Under the pieces are notes generated by a model. That model ran no database searches. It was not told where the DNA came from and saw only the letters and a list, made by a program, of their open reading frames with translations. Positions 36,509 to 45,979 of a stretch of 48,685 nucleotides of DNA are shown here, one piece after another. This DNA is from Desulfurobacterium sp. (GTDB lineage: Bacteria; Aquificota; Aquificia; Desulfurobacteriales; Desulfurobacteriaceae): contig JALSLT010000065.1 in the NCBI GenBank assembly GCA_026988135.1, positions 1 through 48,685 on the forward strand, given 5' to 3'. Numbering within the stretch: the stretch's first letter is position 1; each line of letters begins with the position of its first letter. The position numbers and the translations under genes were made by a program.

Positions 36509-37801
36509 TTACTTCTCCCTTATGCATATAAGAATATCTCCCTCTCTTACTTGGGTGTTGCCATCTACTACCTGAATTTCGGTTTGTCTTTTAAGTGCCA
36601 GAATCAAAGGACAATCCTTATATTTAATATCGGCAATTCTTTTCTCGTTCCATTCTTTGTCAACCTTTATCTCTATAATCTCAATGTTATCCCTTAACTC
36701 AAATACATCGAGAAGACTTTTACTACTTAAAGTTGTGTAAACTCTACTTGCCAGAAGTTTTCTCGGTACTATAGGGGTATCTATTCCTATTGATTCTATG
36801 ATGTTTTCATATTCGGTATGGGATATGAGAGCTGCTGCCCTTTTTGCTCCAAGTTTCTTGGCAAGAATACAGGATAAAACGTTATCTTCCTCGTCTTCCG
36901 TTATGGCTACAACGAGGCCGGCATTATTTATTCCCTCGGATTTAAGAAGCTCTACGTCTGTTACTTCTCCGTGGAGAACATCTATTTCAGGAAATTCCCC
37001 GGCTATCTCTTCACATTTTTGGAGGTCTTTCTCGACAAGTTTTATTTTAAGTCCTTCAAGTCCGATAATTCTTTTTAAAAGTTCGTTTGTGAATTTCGAG
37101 TGTCCGAGGATGAAAAGGAGTTTAATCGGTTCGGCATTTCTCAGAAGATGTTCTTGAAACAGTTTTACGTCTTCTTCCTTGATAACGAAAAATATTATAT
37201 CTTCCGGATAAACAATAGTTCCACCCTTCGGAATAACAACTTTTCCGTCTCTTTCAAGTGCAGCGATTGTAAACGGGACAAGCTGTTTTAACGCTTGGAG
37301 TTCCTTTATTTCTTTTCCGGCAAATATATCTTCGGAAGATACTTTGTAGTTTAGAAGAATTAGCTTTCCTTTTTCAAATCTGACAACGGACATTGCGAAA
37401 GGGAACCGTATGGTATCTATGATTTTTGTTATTACTTCCGTTAGTATGTTGACGGCTTCTATTCCTAAAAGCTCTTTCATCGGTGGTGCTGCAAAGGCGT
37501 TTTTGCTTACTCTGACAATTATTTTCTCTTTTTTAAAAAATGCTTTAAGTATTGCGGCAATAGCGATATTTCTTTCGTCGCTGTCGGTTACTACTATAAA
37601 GAGTTCAAAGTCTTTAACTTTATCAAGACATTTTACTTCCGTTGCATCACAGTCTATTCCCATAATATCAAGTGTTGAGGTAAGATCTTCTATCTTGGTA
37701 TCGTTGTAGTCTATAACCGCTACTTCATATCCGGAGTGGGTGAGCTTTTTGGCAAGGGAACTTCCCACAATCCCAGCTCCTATTATGCAAACCTTTTTCA
37801 T
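36509..37801 (-). CDS. trkA: Trk potassium transport peripheral protein TrkA
   Basis: MKKVCIIGAGIVGSSLAKKLTHSGYEVAVID, two RCK/TrkA-N domains and TrkA-C domains; adjacent to trkH. Confidence 0.93.
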   Translation of the reverse strand: MKKVCIIGAGIVGSSLAKKLTHSGYEVAVIDYNDTKIEDLTSTLDIMGIDCDATEVKCLDKVKDFELFIVVTDSDERNIAIAAILKAFFKKEKIIVRVSKNAFAAPPMKELLGIEAVNILTEVITKIIDTIRFPFAMSVVRFEKGKLILLNYKVSSEDIFAGKEIKELQALKQLVPFTIAALERDGKVVIPKGGTIVYPEDIIFFVIKEEDVKLFQEHLLRNAEPIKLLFILGHSKFTNELLKRIIGLEGLKIKLVEKDLQKCEEIAGEFPEIDVLHGEVTDVELLKSEGINNAGLVVAITEDEEDNVLSCILAKKLGAKRAAALISHTEYENIIESIGIDTPIVPRKLLASRVYTTLSSKSLLDVFELRDNIEIIEIKVDKEWNEKRIADIKYKDCPLILALKRQTEIQVVDGNTQVREGDILICIREK

Positions 37802-37817
37802 CTTGCACCTCATTAAG

Positions 37818-37823
37818 TATAAT
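37818..37823 (+). promoter_or_regulatory. Putative -10 element for murJ in a 32-bp divergent trkA/murJ spacer
   Basis: TATAAT at 37818-37823, 10 nt before the murJ ATG; the minus strand reads ATTATACT toward trkA. Confidence 0.5.
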
Positions 37824-37833
37824 TAGCGTTATT

Positions 37834-39354
37834 ATGCCAGAAAATAAAAGTATAGGAAAATCGTTCATTATTGTATCACTCTCTATCTTTTCAAGCAGAA
37901 TTTTTGGCCTGCTTAGGGATGTTGTAATTGCTTCTACATTTGGGGCGGGAAGTTTAACGGATGTTTTTTTCGTTGCTTTCAGGGTTCCCAATATGTTAAG
38001 AAGAATATTTGCGGAGGGGGCTTTCAGCTCGGTTTTTACTCCGGCTTTTGCGAAGAAGTTAAAAAAGAGTGAAAAAGAAGCCAAAAGGTTTGCCGGAAAG
38101 TTTTTTGCCGTTCTTTTAATAGCTTTATCTGTTACGGTTCTTTTCGGGGAGGTTTTTACTCCACTTATTATAAAAGTGATAGCTCCCGGCTTTGAAGGTG
38201 ATGCCGGAACTCTTGCTATTGCTCTTACCAGAGAGATGTTCCCTTATATTTTGCTTGTTAGTCTTGTTGCTTTTTTCGGAGGTATTTTAAACGGATATGA
38301 GCATTTTTTCGCTCCGGCGGTTTCAACGGTTCTTTTCAATATTTCTCTTATTTTATGTGCGGTGTTTTTTAAAGATTCATTATCCGTTCATGCTCTCGCT
38401 ATTGGTGTTATTTTCGGAGGTGTGTTTCAGCTTCTTTTGCAGGTTCTTTTTTTAAAAAAAGTTGCTTTTATTCCTAAGCCTATACTCGAACTTGATGAAG
38501 ATGTTAAAAAAGCTTTGAAAAATATTGTTCCCGGACTGTTCGGTTTTGGGGTACGTCAGCTTTCAATGCTTGCCGATACGGTTATAGCTTCTTTTCTTTA
38601 TGTCGGTGCTATCTCTTACTTATATTATGCAAATAGGTTTGTTCAGCTTCCCCTTGGAATATTTGCTATAGGTATTTCGCAAGTTCTTCTTCCTAAGCTT
38701 GCAAAAAGTTTTGATAGTAAGGAAGGTTTCAGGAAAAAGTTAATTTTGGGGTTAACTTTGTGCTCTTTCGTAATAGTTCCATCAACCTATGGGCTTATAT
38801 TTTTCGGCAAACCTTTGATAGATATTGTTTTCCGTCACGGGGAATTTACTTTCGGAGACCTTCGGGCTACCTATTACGTTCTTTGCGGTTACGGTGCGGG
38901 ATTGCTGTTTTACTCTTTTGAGAAGATACTTGTTAACGCTTTTTACTCTCTTGATGATTATAGATTTCCCGTAAAAGTCGGAGCTATTACCTTGGTTTTT
39001 AATATTATAGCCAATTTGTTCCTATGTTTTGTTTTGGGTTTGGGAGCGGCCGGTTTGGCGCTTGGTACTGCTATTACGTCTTTGTTTAATGTAATTTTTT
39101 TAACGAGAGAGCTTGAGAAAAGAGTTTCTTTTAGTTCCGGATGGATAAGAGATTCCGTTCGTTATCTGTTTTTGGCAATTCCTGTGATACCTGTTGCTTT
39201 TATCGGGACAAAGTTTTACTTTCAATGCACTTTAACCGTTTTTAAAATTTCAGTTGTTTTTTTAACTGTAGCGGCTGCTGTCTCAGCTTATTTTGCTACT
39301 CTTTACATTACAAAAGATAAAATAGTTTCAGGACTTTTAAACAGGAGGAGTTGA
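37834..39354 (+). CDS. murJ: Lipid II flippase MurJ
   Basis: SFIIVSLSIFSSRIFGLLRDVVIASTFGAGSLTDVFFVAFRVPNMLRRIFAEGAFSSVFTPAF. Confidence 0.96.
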   Translation: MPENKSIGKSFIIVSLSIFSSRIFGLLRDVVIASTFGAGSLTDVFFVAFRVPNMLRRIFAEGAFSSVFTPAFAKKLKKSEKEAKRFAGKFFAVLLIALSVTVLFGEVFTPLIIKVIAPGFEGDAGTLAIALTREMFPYILLVSLVAFFGGILNGYEHFFAPAVSTVLFNISLILCAVFFKDSLSVHALAIGVIFGGVFQLLLQVLFLKKVAFIPKPILELDEDVKKALKNIVPGLFGFGVRQLSMLADTVIASFLYVGAISYLYYANRFVQLPLGIFAIGISQVLLPKLAKSFDSKEGFRKKLILGLTLCSFVIVPSTYGLIFFGKPLIDIVFRHGEFTFGDLRATYYVLCGYGAGLLFYSFEKILVNAFYSLDDYRFPVKVGAITLVFNIIANLFLCFVLGLGAAGLALGTAITSLFNVIFLTRELEKRVSFSSGWIRDSVRYLFLAIPVIPVAFIGTKFYFQCTLTVFKISVVFLTVAAAVSAYFATLYITKDKIVSGLLNRRS

Positions 39355-40112
39355 TGCATCCGATACTTTTTAAAATAGGTCCTTTTACCATCTACACCTT
39401 CGGAGTGATGGTTGCCCTTGGGATAGTCTTTGCTTATCTGATTTTGATGAAACTTGCCGAAAAAGAAAATATGGATAAAAATGATGTTTCGGATTTAATG
39501 ATTTGGACGGTAGTTTCCGGATTTATCGGGGCAAGGGTTTTCTTTTTTTTATACAATCCTCAATATCTGAGTTCTCCTTGGAGAATTTTTTATTTCTGGG
39601 AGGGAGGGCTTGTCTGGTACGGCGGATTTCTGTTTGGATTTGTAACCGCCCTTTATCTTTCGAAGAAAAAAAATATTCCCGTATGGAAAATTGCTGATAT
39701 TGCGGTTATTGCCGGGGAGGTTGGTCTTGCTTTCGGTAGAATAGGTTGTACAATGGCCGGATGTTGTTACGGTAAAGAGTGTCATTCGCAGCTTGCAATT
39801 GTGTTTAAAGATCCCCATTCTGCGGCTCCTTTAAATGTTCCGCTTTATCCCACCGAACCTGTTTCATCGGTTGCGAACTTTTTGATAGCGTTTGTTCTCT
39901 ATCTACTGTATAAAAGAAGAAAAGCTTCCGGAGAAATTTTCGGTTTTTACTTCGTTTTTTACGGTATTTTCCGTTTTCTTATTGAATTTTGGAGGGCAAC
40001 TCCGAAAGAATATTTGGGATTTCTAAGTAATAATCAGGTTTTGAGTGTTTTTATGGTTACTATCGGTATGGGAATTGTTCTGTATAGAAGAGCTTCATCT
40101 AAAACGGTATAA
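39354..40112 (+). CDS. lgt: Prolipoprotein diacylglyceryl transferase
   Basis: MHPILFKIGPFTIYTFGVMVALG...GFIGARVFFFL...WEGGLVWYGGF...AFGRIGCTMAGCCYG; ATG 39354 preferred over the TTG in the track. Confidence 0.95.
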   Translation: MHPILFKIGPFTIYTFGVMVALGIVFAYLILMKLAEKENMDKNDVSDLMIWTVVSGFIGARVFFFLYNPQYLSSPWRIFYFWEGGLVWYGGFLFGFVTALYLSKKKNIPVWKIADIAVIAGEVGLAFGRIGCTMAGCCYGKECHSQLAIVFKDPHSAAPLNVPLYPTEPVSSVANFLIAFVLYLLYKRRKASGEIFGFYFVFYGIFRFLIEFWRATPKEYLGFLSNNQVLSVFMVTIGMGIVLYRRASSKTV

Positions 40113-40146
40113 TCTCTAATCAGAATTAAAATTTCGGAGGGTAGTG

Positions 40147-41064
40147 ATGGGTAAAAGATATGCCTATTTTGAGGGATGTTTTGTCCCTATAGAAGAAGCG
40201 AATATAAATATTCAGACCAACTCTTTCCATTATGGTACCGCTATTTTTGAAGGGATAAGAGCTTACTGGAGCGAAGATAAAAATCAGCTTTTCGGTCTTT
40301 TCTTCAAGGAGCATTATGAAAGGATGCTTGCCAATTGCAAAATTTTGAATATGAAAATTGTTGAAACGGCAGATAGTCTTTCGGAGATAACTGTTGAGCT
40401 TTTGAGAAAATGTGAGCATAGGGAAAACGTTTACATAAGGCCGATAGTCTATTTTCGAAATCTTCAGATATCACCGAAACTGGTGGATTACGATACGGAG
40501 TTTGCGATATATACGGTGCCTCTCGGTGATTACCTTGATACGAAGAAGGGGCTTAAAGTTGTTACGTCTTCATTTAGAAGAATAAATGATTCGATGATTC
40601 CTGCAAGGTGTAAAGTTGCGGGGGCTTATGTGAATAGTGCTTTTGCTAAAACCGAAGCTATTATGGCCGGAGCCGATGAAGCGATAATGTTGAATACGGA
40701 TGGAACCGTTGCCGAAGGGAGTGCCGAGAACCTTTTTATTATAAGAAACGGAGTTGCGATAACTACTCCTTCTTACAGTAATATTCTTGAAGGTATAACG
40801 AGAAATGCGGTTATAGAACTTTTAAAAGATGAATTTGGGATGGAAGTTGTCGAAAGGCCGATTTTAAGAAGTGAGCTTTATGTTGCTGACGAAGCATTCT
40901 TTACGGGAACGGGGGCTCAGGTAGCTCCAATTGCTGAGATAGATGGTAGAGTTATCGGAGACGGGAAGATAGGAGAACTTACTCTAAAACTTCAAGAGCT
41001 TTACTTCGGGATAGTTAAAGGTGATGTAGATAAATATTCTCACTGGTTGACTCCAATATATTGA
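40147..41064 (+). CDS. ilvE: Branched-chain amino acid aminotransferase
   Basis: YFEGCFVPIEEANINIQTNSFHYGTAIFEGIRAYW, YVNSAFAKTEAIMAGADEAIMLNTDGTVAEGSAENLFII. Confidence 0.93.
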   Translation: MGKRYAYFEGCFVPIEEANINIQTNSFHYGTAIFEGIRAYWSEDKNQLFGLFFKEHYERMLANCKILNMKIVETADSLSEITVELLRKCEHRENVYIRPIVYFRNLQISPKLVDYDTEFAIYTVPLGDYLDTKKGLKVVTSSFRRINDSMIPARCKVAGAYVNSAFAKTEAIMAGADEAIMLNTDGTVAEGSAENLFIIRNGVAITTPSYSNILEGITRNAVIELLKDEFGMEVVERPILRSELYVADEAFFTGTGAQVAPIAEIDGRVIGDGKIGELTLKLQELYFGIVKGDVDKYSHWLTPIY

Positions 41065-41077
41065 AAGGTGGTTTTTG

Positions 41078-41917
41078 ATGAAAGTTGCTTCCGTTCAGAT
41101 AGATACTGTTCTTGGTGATATGGAAAAGAACATTGAGAAGATATGCGAATTTGTCGAAATGTGTGTGGAGCAAGGGGTTGGGGTTTCTGTTTTTCCAGAG
41201 CTTTCTTTAACCGGATATTATCTTCAGGATATCACTCCGGAAATTGCGGTAACTCCGGACGATGAGCGGCTTGCACCCTTGAAAAAGTTGAGTCATTACA
41301 TAGGTATAATTGTCGGATGTATAGAGGAGTCCGATTCCCATGTCCTTTATAATTCCGCCTTTTATATAGAGGGTGGTGTTGTTAAGCATATACATAGAAA
41401 GGTGTATCTGCCGACTTACGGTATGTTTGATGAAGGAAGGTTTGTCGGGAGCGGTGGTAAATTTGATCGGTTCGTCTCGAACGGTTTTTCTTCAACCATT
41501 CTTATCTGTGAGGATTGCTGGCACTTTTCATCTGTTTATATTCCTTTTTTGAAAGGAGTGAAGCTTATCTTTGCTCAATCGGCAAGTCCGGGAAGAGGAT
41601 ATAAGAATTCCGGTATGTTTGGCAATACGAGAGTTTGGAAAAATATGGGAGAGTTTTATTCTCGCCTTACCGGTTCCTATTTTATCTATTCCAACAGGGT
41701 TGGTGTGGAAGATGGACTTGTGTTTTCGGGAAATTCTTTTATATGTGATCCGTATGGTAATGTTGTTGCGGAGGGTTCGGTGTTTGATGAGGAGATTATT
41801 ACGGTGGATATTGAAGAATCGGTTATTCGCTCGGCTCGTATGAATCTTCCTCTTTTAAGAGATGAAAAACCTTACATTCTTGAGAAAGGGCTTAAAAAAT
41901 TCCTTGAAGGAAACTGA
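41078..41917 (+). CDS. Carbon-nitrogen hydrolase (nitrilase family), likely glutaminase component for NAD synthetase
   Basis: Glu/Lys/Cys triad contexts FPELSLTGYYLQD, HRKVYLPTYGMFDEGRF, LICEDCWH; immediately upstream of nadE. Confidence 0.85.
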   Translation: MKVASVQIDTVLGDMEKNIEKICEFVEMCVEQGVGVSVFPELSLTGYYLQDITPEIAVTPDDERLAPLKKLSHYIGIIVGCIEESDSHVLYNSAFYIEGGVVKHIHRKVYLPTYGMFDEGRFVGSGGKFDRFVSNGFSSTILICEDCWHFSSVYIPFLKGVKLIFAQSASPGRGYKNSGMFGNTRVWKNMGEFYSRLTGSYFIYSNRVGVEDGLVFSGNSFICDPYGNVVAEGSVFDEEIITVDIEESVIRSARMNLPLLRDEKPYILEKGLKKFLEGN

Positions 41918-41919
41918 TA

Positions 41920-42762
41920 ATGGAAGGCAGTGAACTAAAAGAGCTTTTGAGTATAAGCGATAAGGACTTTGTTGTTAACGTTCTGACTTTTTTTATAAAA
42001 AGTGAGATAGAGAAAGCGGGATTTAAAAAAGCCGTTATCGGTATTAGCGGAGGTGTGGATTCTGCCCTTTCGGCATTTCTATGCGTAAGGGCTCTTGGCA
42101 AAGATAATGTTGTTTTGATTTCAATGCCTTACAAGGAGAGCTCTACTCAGTCGGTAGAGGATTCTCGACTTATTGGAAAGGTTCTTGGGGCGAACTTCTT
42201 TGAGATGGATATTTCTCCTCAGATAGATGTTTATTACCGAAGATATCCTAATGCGTCAAAGCTTCGTAAAGGGAACAAGATGGCAAGAGAAAGAATGTCA
42301 ATTCTTTACGATTTTGCCTATGATAACAATGCGTTAGTAGTTGGTACAAGTAATAAAAGCGAACTTCTTATAGGTTATTCAACCCGTTGGGGGGATAATG
42401 CCTATGATATAAATCCTCTTGGAGATCTTTACAAAACTCAGGTTTGGGAGATTGCGAAGTTTTTAGGTGTTCCCGAAAAGATAGTAAAAAAGAAACCTTC
42501 TGCGGATCTTTGGCCTGGACAAACTGATGAAGGAGAGCTTGGATTTCCATATGATCTGCTTGACCGGATTCTCGTTGCTTACGTTGACTTAAAGATGAGA
42601 AAAGAGGAGATTTTAAGTTTCGGATTTGATAAAAGCGTGGTTCATAGGATTTTAAATATGGTTCGACAAAGCCAGTATAAGAGAAAATTACCGATTGTGT
42701 GTAAAATAGCGCAGAGAACCGTTGACAAAGACTTTCTCTATTTAAGAGATTGGGGGATTTAA
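41920..42762 (+). CDS. nadE: NAD+ synthetase
   Basis: VIGISGGVDSALSAFLCVRALG...ARERMSILYDFAYDNNALVVGTSNKSELLIGYSTRWGDNAYDINPLGDLYKTQVWEIAKFLG...PSADLWPGQTDEGELGFPY. Confidence 0.95.
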   Translation: MEGSELKELLSISDKDFVVNVLTFFIKSEIEKAGFKKAVIGISGGVDSALSAFLCVRALGKDNVVLISMPYKESSTQSVEDSRLIGKVLGANFFEMDISPQIDVYYRRYPNASKLRKGNKMARERMSILYDFAYDNNALVVGTSNKSELLIGYSTRWGDNAYDINPLGDLYKTQVWEIAKFLGVPEKIVKKKPSADLWPGQTDEGELGFPYDLLDRILVAYVDLKMRKEEILSFGFDKSVVHRILNMVRQSQYKRKLPIVCKIAQRTVDKDFLYLRDWGI

Positions 42763-42763
42763 T

Positions 42764-44167
42764 ATGCTTGTTGATTTTAAAGAGCTCGGAGAGTTTGGAG
42801 TAAAAGAACTTGTAAGAAGAGGAGCCGATTTTGCCGACCTTTTCTTTGAGAGGAAATTTACATTTACGGCTAAACTTGAGGAAAACAGAATAGAAAATAT
42901 TTCAAGTGGTATAGAAGTAGGTGTCGGTGTAAGGATGGTTAAAAACGGAAGAACTTTTTACGGTTTCACAAATGGTATATCTCAGAAATCTGTACTTAGA
43001 GTTATAAATAACCTTGCTCCGGCAGTTAACGAAACTGTTAATGAACCTGAAGAGAAAGTAGAGTGGAAAGAGCTTGAAAAACGTTATCCTCATATAATAG
43101 AAGGAAGCTGTGATTTTAATTTTTCAGCCGAAGAGAAGATAATGCTTTTAAAAAGAGCAAATTATAGAGCAAGAGAGTGTGGTGATCGTATAAAGCAAGT
43201 AACAACTGTTTTAAGAGATTCTATGCAGGAAGTAGTGATTGTTAATTCTCTCGGTGAAATTGTAGAAGATGTTAGACCGAGAATTGTTTTTTATGTTCTT
43301 GTTGTGGCTTCCGACGGTAAAATTTTGCAAACTGGGTATGAGCCTGTAGGGCATCTTGGTGACTATTCTTTCTTTGAAAAAGTTTCTCCCGAAGATATCT
43401 CTTTTAAAGCTGCGGAAAGGTCTTTAAGAATGTTATCTGCTCAACCTGCTCCTGCGGGAACATTTACCGTTGTTATATCTTCAAAGGCAGGTGGTACCAT
43501 GATTCACGAAGCTGTCGGCCATGGCCTTGAGGCGGACCTTACGAATCAAGGGTTGTCTGTTTATTCCGGAAAGCTTGGAGAGAAAGTTGCTTCGGAGCTT
43601 GTAACGGTTATAGATGATGGAACAATTAAAGGAAAGTACGGTTCTTCCGGTTATGATGATGAGGGAGTTCCGACAGGGAAAACCGTTCTTATAGAAGACG
43701 GTGTTCTGAAAAGTTTTATGTATGACCGAATTCAGGCTCAGGAAAGAGGTGGGGCAACTTTGACCGGAAACGGTAGAAGACAGTCCTATATGGATGTACC
43801 GATTCCAAGGATGACAAATACTTTCATATCACCTGGAAATGACGATCCTGATGAGATTATAAGAGATACGAAAGAGGGTATTTTGGTTGTAAAGATGGGA
43901 GGAGGTCAAGTTAACACGATTAACGGTGATTTTGTTTTTGAAATATCGGAAGGTTATATGATAGAGGACGGGAAGGTTACCGTACCTATAATGGGGGCTT
44001 CTTTGATAGGTAATGGCCCCTCCGCTCTTCAAAAGATAGATGCGGTAGGAAATGATCTTGGATTTGCTATAGGTACTTGCGGTAAGGACGGACAGGGAGT
44101 TCCTGTTTCGGATGCTCTTCCGACTATAAGAATAAAGGAGATAACTGTCGGGGGGACTCAAAAGTAG
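42764..44167 (+). CDS. tldD: TldD/PmbA family metalloprotease, TldD-like
   Basis: GGTMIHEAVGHGLEADL (HExxxH), KYGSSGYDDEGVPTGKTVLIEDGVLKSFMYDR, RRQSYMDVPIPRMTNTFI. Confidence 0.92.
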   Translation: MLVDFKELGEFGVKELVRRGADFADLFFERKFTFTAKLEENRIENISSGIEVGVGVRMVKNGRTFYGFTNGISQKSVLRVINNLAPAVNETVNEPEEKVEWKELEKRYPHIIEGSCDFNFSAEEKIMLLKRANYRARECGDRIKQVTTVLRDSMQEVVIVNSLGEIVEDVRPRIVFYVLVVASDGKILQTGYEPVGHLGDYSFFEKVSPEDISFKAAERSLRMLSAQPAPAGTFTVVISSKAGGTMIHEAVGHGLEADLTNQGLSVYSGKLGEKVASELVTVIDDGTIKGKYGSSGYDDEGVPTGKTVLIEDGVLKSFMYDRIQAQERGGATLTGNGRRQSYMDVPIPRMTNTFISPGNDDPDEIIRDTKEGILVVKMGGGQVNTINGDFVFEISEGYMIEDGKVTVPIMGASLIGNGPSALQKIDAVGNDLGFAIGTCGKDGQGVPVSDALPTIRIKEITVGGTQK

Positions 44168-44195
44168 TTTGGAACCGGAAACTTTTCCCTGCCAC

Positions 44196-44223
44196 TTGAA
44201 ATATCACTTTCAGAGTATATAAT
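44196..44223 (+). promoter_or_regulatory. Putative promoter of rpmI-rplT
   Basis: TTGAAA (44196-44201), 16-nt spacer, TATAAT (44218-44223). Confidence 0.6.
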
Positions 44224-44257
44224 TACTACCGTTTAACTTCGGAAGGAGGCGATTGGT

Positions 44258-44455
44258 ATGCCAAAAATAAAGACACGTAGAGCTGCAGCAAAAAGAGTAA
44301 AGGTTACGGCTACAGGAAAGGTAAAGCACTGGCATCCTAACAAAGGACACATTCTTACAAAGAAAAGTAGAAAGAGAAAAAGAAGACTTAGAAAGCCGGA
44401 TTACCTAACAGGAGCTCAAGCTGCAAATTACAAAGAGCTTGTACTTTATAAGTAA
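44258..44455 (+). CDS. rpmI: 50S ribosomal protein L35
   Basis: [50 protein letters not shown]. Confidence 0.95.
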   Translation: MPKIKTRRAAAKRVKVTATGKVKHWHPNKGHILTKKSRKRKRRLRKPDYLTGAQAANYKELVLYK

Positions 44456-44518
44456 GTGATGCAACCGGGTATGAAGCTTAAAAAAGCGCCCGTAGCTCGC
44501 TAAAGGAGGAGACAGAAA

Positions 44519-44866
44519 ATGAGAGTAAAAACCAGCAGAAGAAGGTACAGAAGGAAAAAACTTAAAAAAATGACCAAAGGTTATTTTGGGGCAAAGCACA
44601 AGCTTTACAGAACCATGAAGATTCAGGTCATGAAATCTCTCTTTTATGCCTATAAGCACAGAAGAGAGAGGAAAAGAGAGTTTAGGAAACTCTGGATAGC
44701 AAGAATCAACGCCGCTGTTAGGCAGTTTGACCTTAATTACAGCAGATTTATTAACGGGCTTAAAAAGGCTGGCATAGAGCTTGATAGAAAAGTTCTTGCC
44801 GATATTGCCGTAAGAGATCCGGAAGGATTTAAGGCGATTGTCGAAAAAGTGAAAGCTGTTATTTAA
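44519..44866 (+). CDS. rplT: 50S ribosomal protein L20
   Basis: [69 protein letters not shown]. Confidence 0.96.
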   Translation: MRVKTSRRRYRRKKLKKMTKGYFGAKHKLYRTMKIQVMKSLFYAYKHRRERKREFRKLWIARINAAVRQFDLNYSRFINGLKKAGIELDRKVLADIAVRDPEGFKAIVEKVKAVI

Positions 44867-44883
44867 AAAGCTGGAAGATAAGA

Positions 44884-44908
44884 GGGGAGGTTAAGCCTCC
44901 CCTTTTTT
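44884..44908 (+). terminator. Rho-independent terminator/attenuator between rplT and pheS
   Basis: GGGGAGG-TTAAG-CCTCCCC followed by TTTTTT. Confidence 0.85.
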
Positions 44909-44944
44909 GTTTAATAATCACGAATGATGTTTTCAGAGGGGAAA

Positions 44945-45979
44945 ATGGAGCTTAAAATCTTAGATGATATTAAGAAAAAAGCTCTTGAGGAGCTATCAAA
45001 AGTTTCATCTCTTAAATCTATTGAGGATCTTAGAGTTAAATATCTTGGCAGAAAGGGAGAACTAACCTCTCTTCTAAAAAAGATTCCTGAACTTTCTCCA
45101 GAAAAGAGAAAAGATTTCGGTAAGGCGTGTAACGAAGTTAAGAAAGAGATAGAAAAGCTCATAGAGAATACGGTTTTAAAAGTTAAGACTGCTGAAAAAG
45201 AGGAAAGAATAAAACAGGAATATATAGATATTTCTCTTCCCGGAAGGAGTATTCCTACGGGTACTTTGCACCCTATAACGAAAACTTTATCGGAAATCGT
45301 TGAATTTTTTACATCTATGGGTTTTGCTGTTGCCAGAGGTCCGGAAATAGAAACGGATTTTTATAACTTTGAAGCTTTGAATATTCCGAAAGGGCATCCG
45401 GCAAGAGAGATGCAGGATACATTTTATATCAAAGAAGAAGTTGTTTTAAGAACACACACTTCTCCTGTTCAGATAAGGGTTATGGAATCTATGGAGCCTC
45501 CTGTTCAGGTTATTGCCCCGGGGAAAGTTTACAGAAAAGATGCCGATCTAACTCATACTCCTATGTTTCATCAAGTTGAAGGTTTGCTGGTTGATACTTC
45601 TGTAACCTTTGCAGACCTGAAAGGTGTATTGGAGCTTTTTCTTAAGGAGTTTTTCGGTTCCGATACAAAGGTTAGATTCAGACCCAGCTTTTTCCCGTTT
45701 ACAGAGCCAAGTGCTGAAGTTGATATAGGTTGCGTAATTTGCGGTGGAGATGGATGCAAGGTCTGTAAGGGTACCGGATGGCTGGAAGTTTTAGGTTGCG
45801 GAATGGTAGATCCGGCTGTATTTAAGTCTGTGAATATAGATCCTGAACTTTACCAAGGATTTGCTTTTGGAATGGGTGTTGAAAGGTTGACTATGTTGAA
45901 GTACGGTATTGACGATTTAAGGCTATTTTTTGAAAACGATTTAAGATTTATAAAACAGTTTAAAGGGTTGGAAGTATGA
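44945..45979 (+). CDS. pheS: Phenylalanyl-tRNA synthetase alpha subunit
   Basis: GTLHPITKTLSEIVEFFTSMGFAVARGPEIETDFYNFEALNIPKGHPAREMQDTFYI; GFAFGMGVERLTMLKYGIDDLRLFFENDLRFIKQF. Confidence 0.96.
   Translation: MELKILDDIKKKALEELSKVSSLKSIEDLRVKYLGRKGELTSLLKKIPELSPEKRKDFGKACNEVKKEIEKLIENTVLKVKTAEKEERIKQEYIDISLPGRSIPTGTLHPITKTLSEIVEFFTSMGFAVARGPEIETDFYNFEALNIPKGHPAREMQDTFYIKEEVVLRTHTSPVQIRVMESMEPPVQVIAPGKVYRKDADLTHTPMFHQVEGLLVDTSVTFADLKGVLELFLKEFFGSDTKVRFRPSFFPFTEPSAEVDIGCVICGGDGCKVCKGTGWLEVLGCGMVDPAVFKSVNIDPELYQGFAFGMGVERLTMLKYGIDDLRLFFENDLRFIKQFKGLEV

Noticed and set aside
45720-45800. CVICGGDGCKVCKGTGW zinc-like motif in PheS
   Set aside because: Found in PheS of many thermophiles and other bacteria; ordinary.
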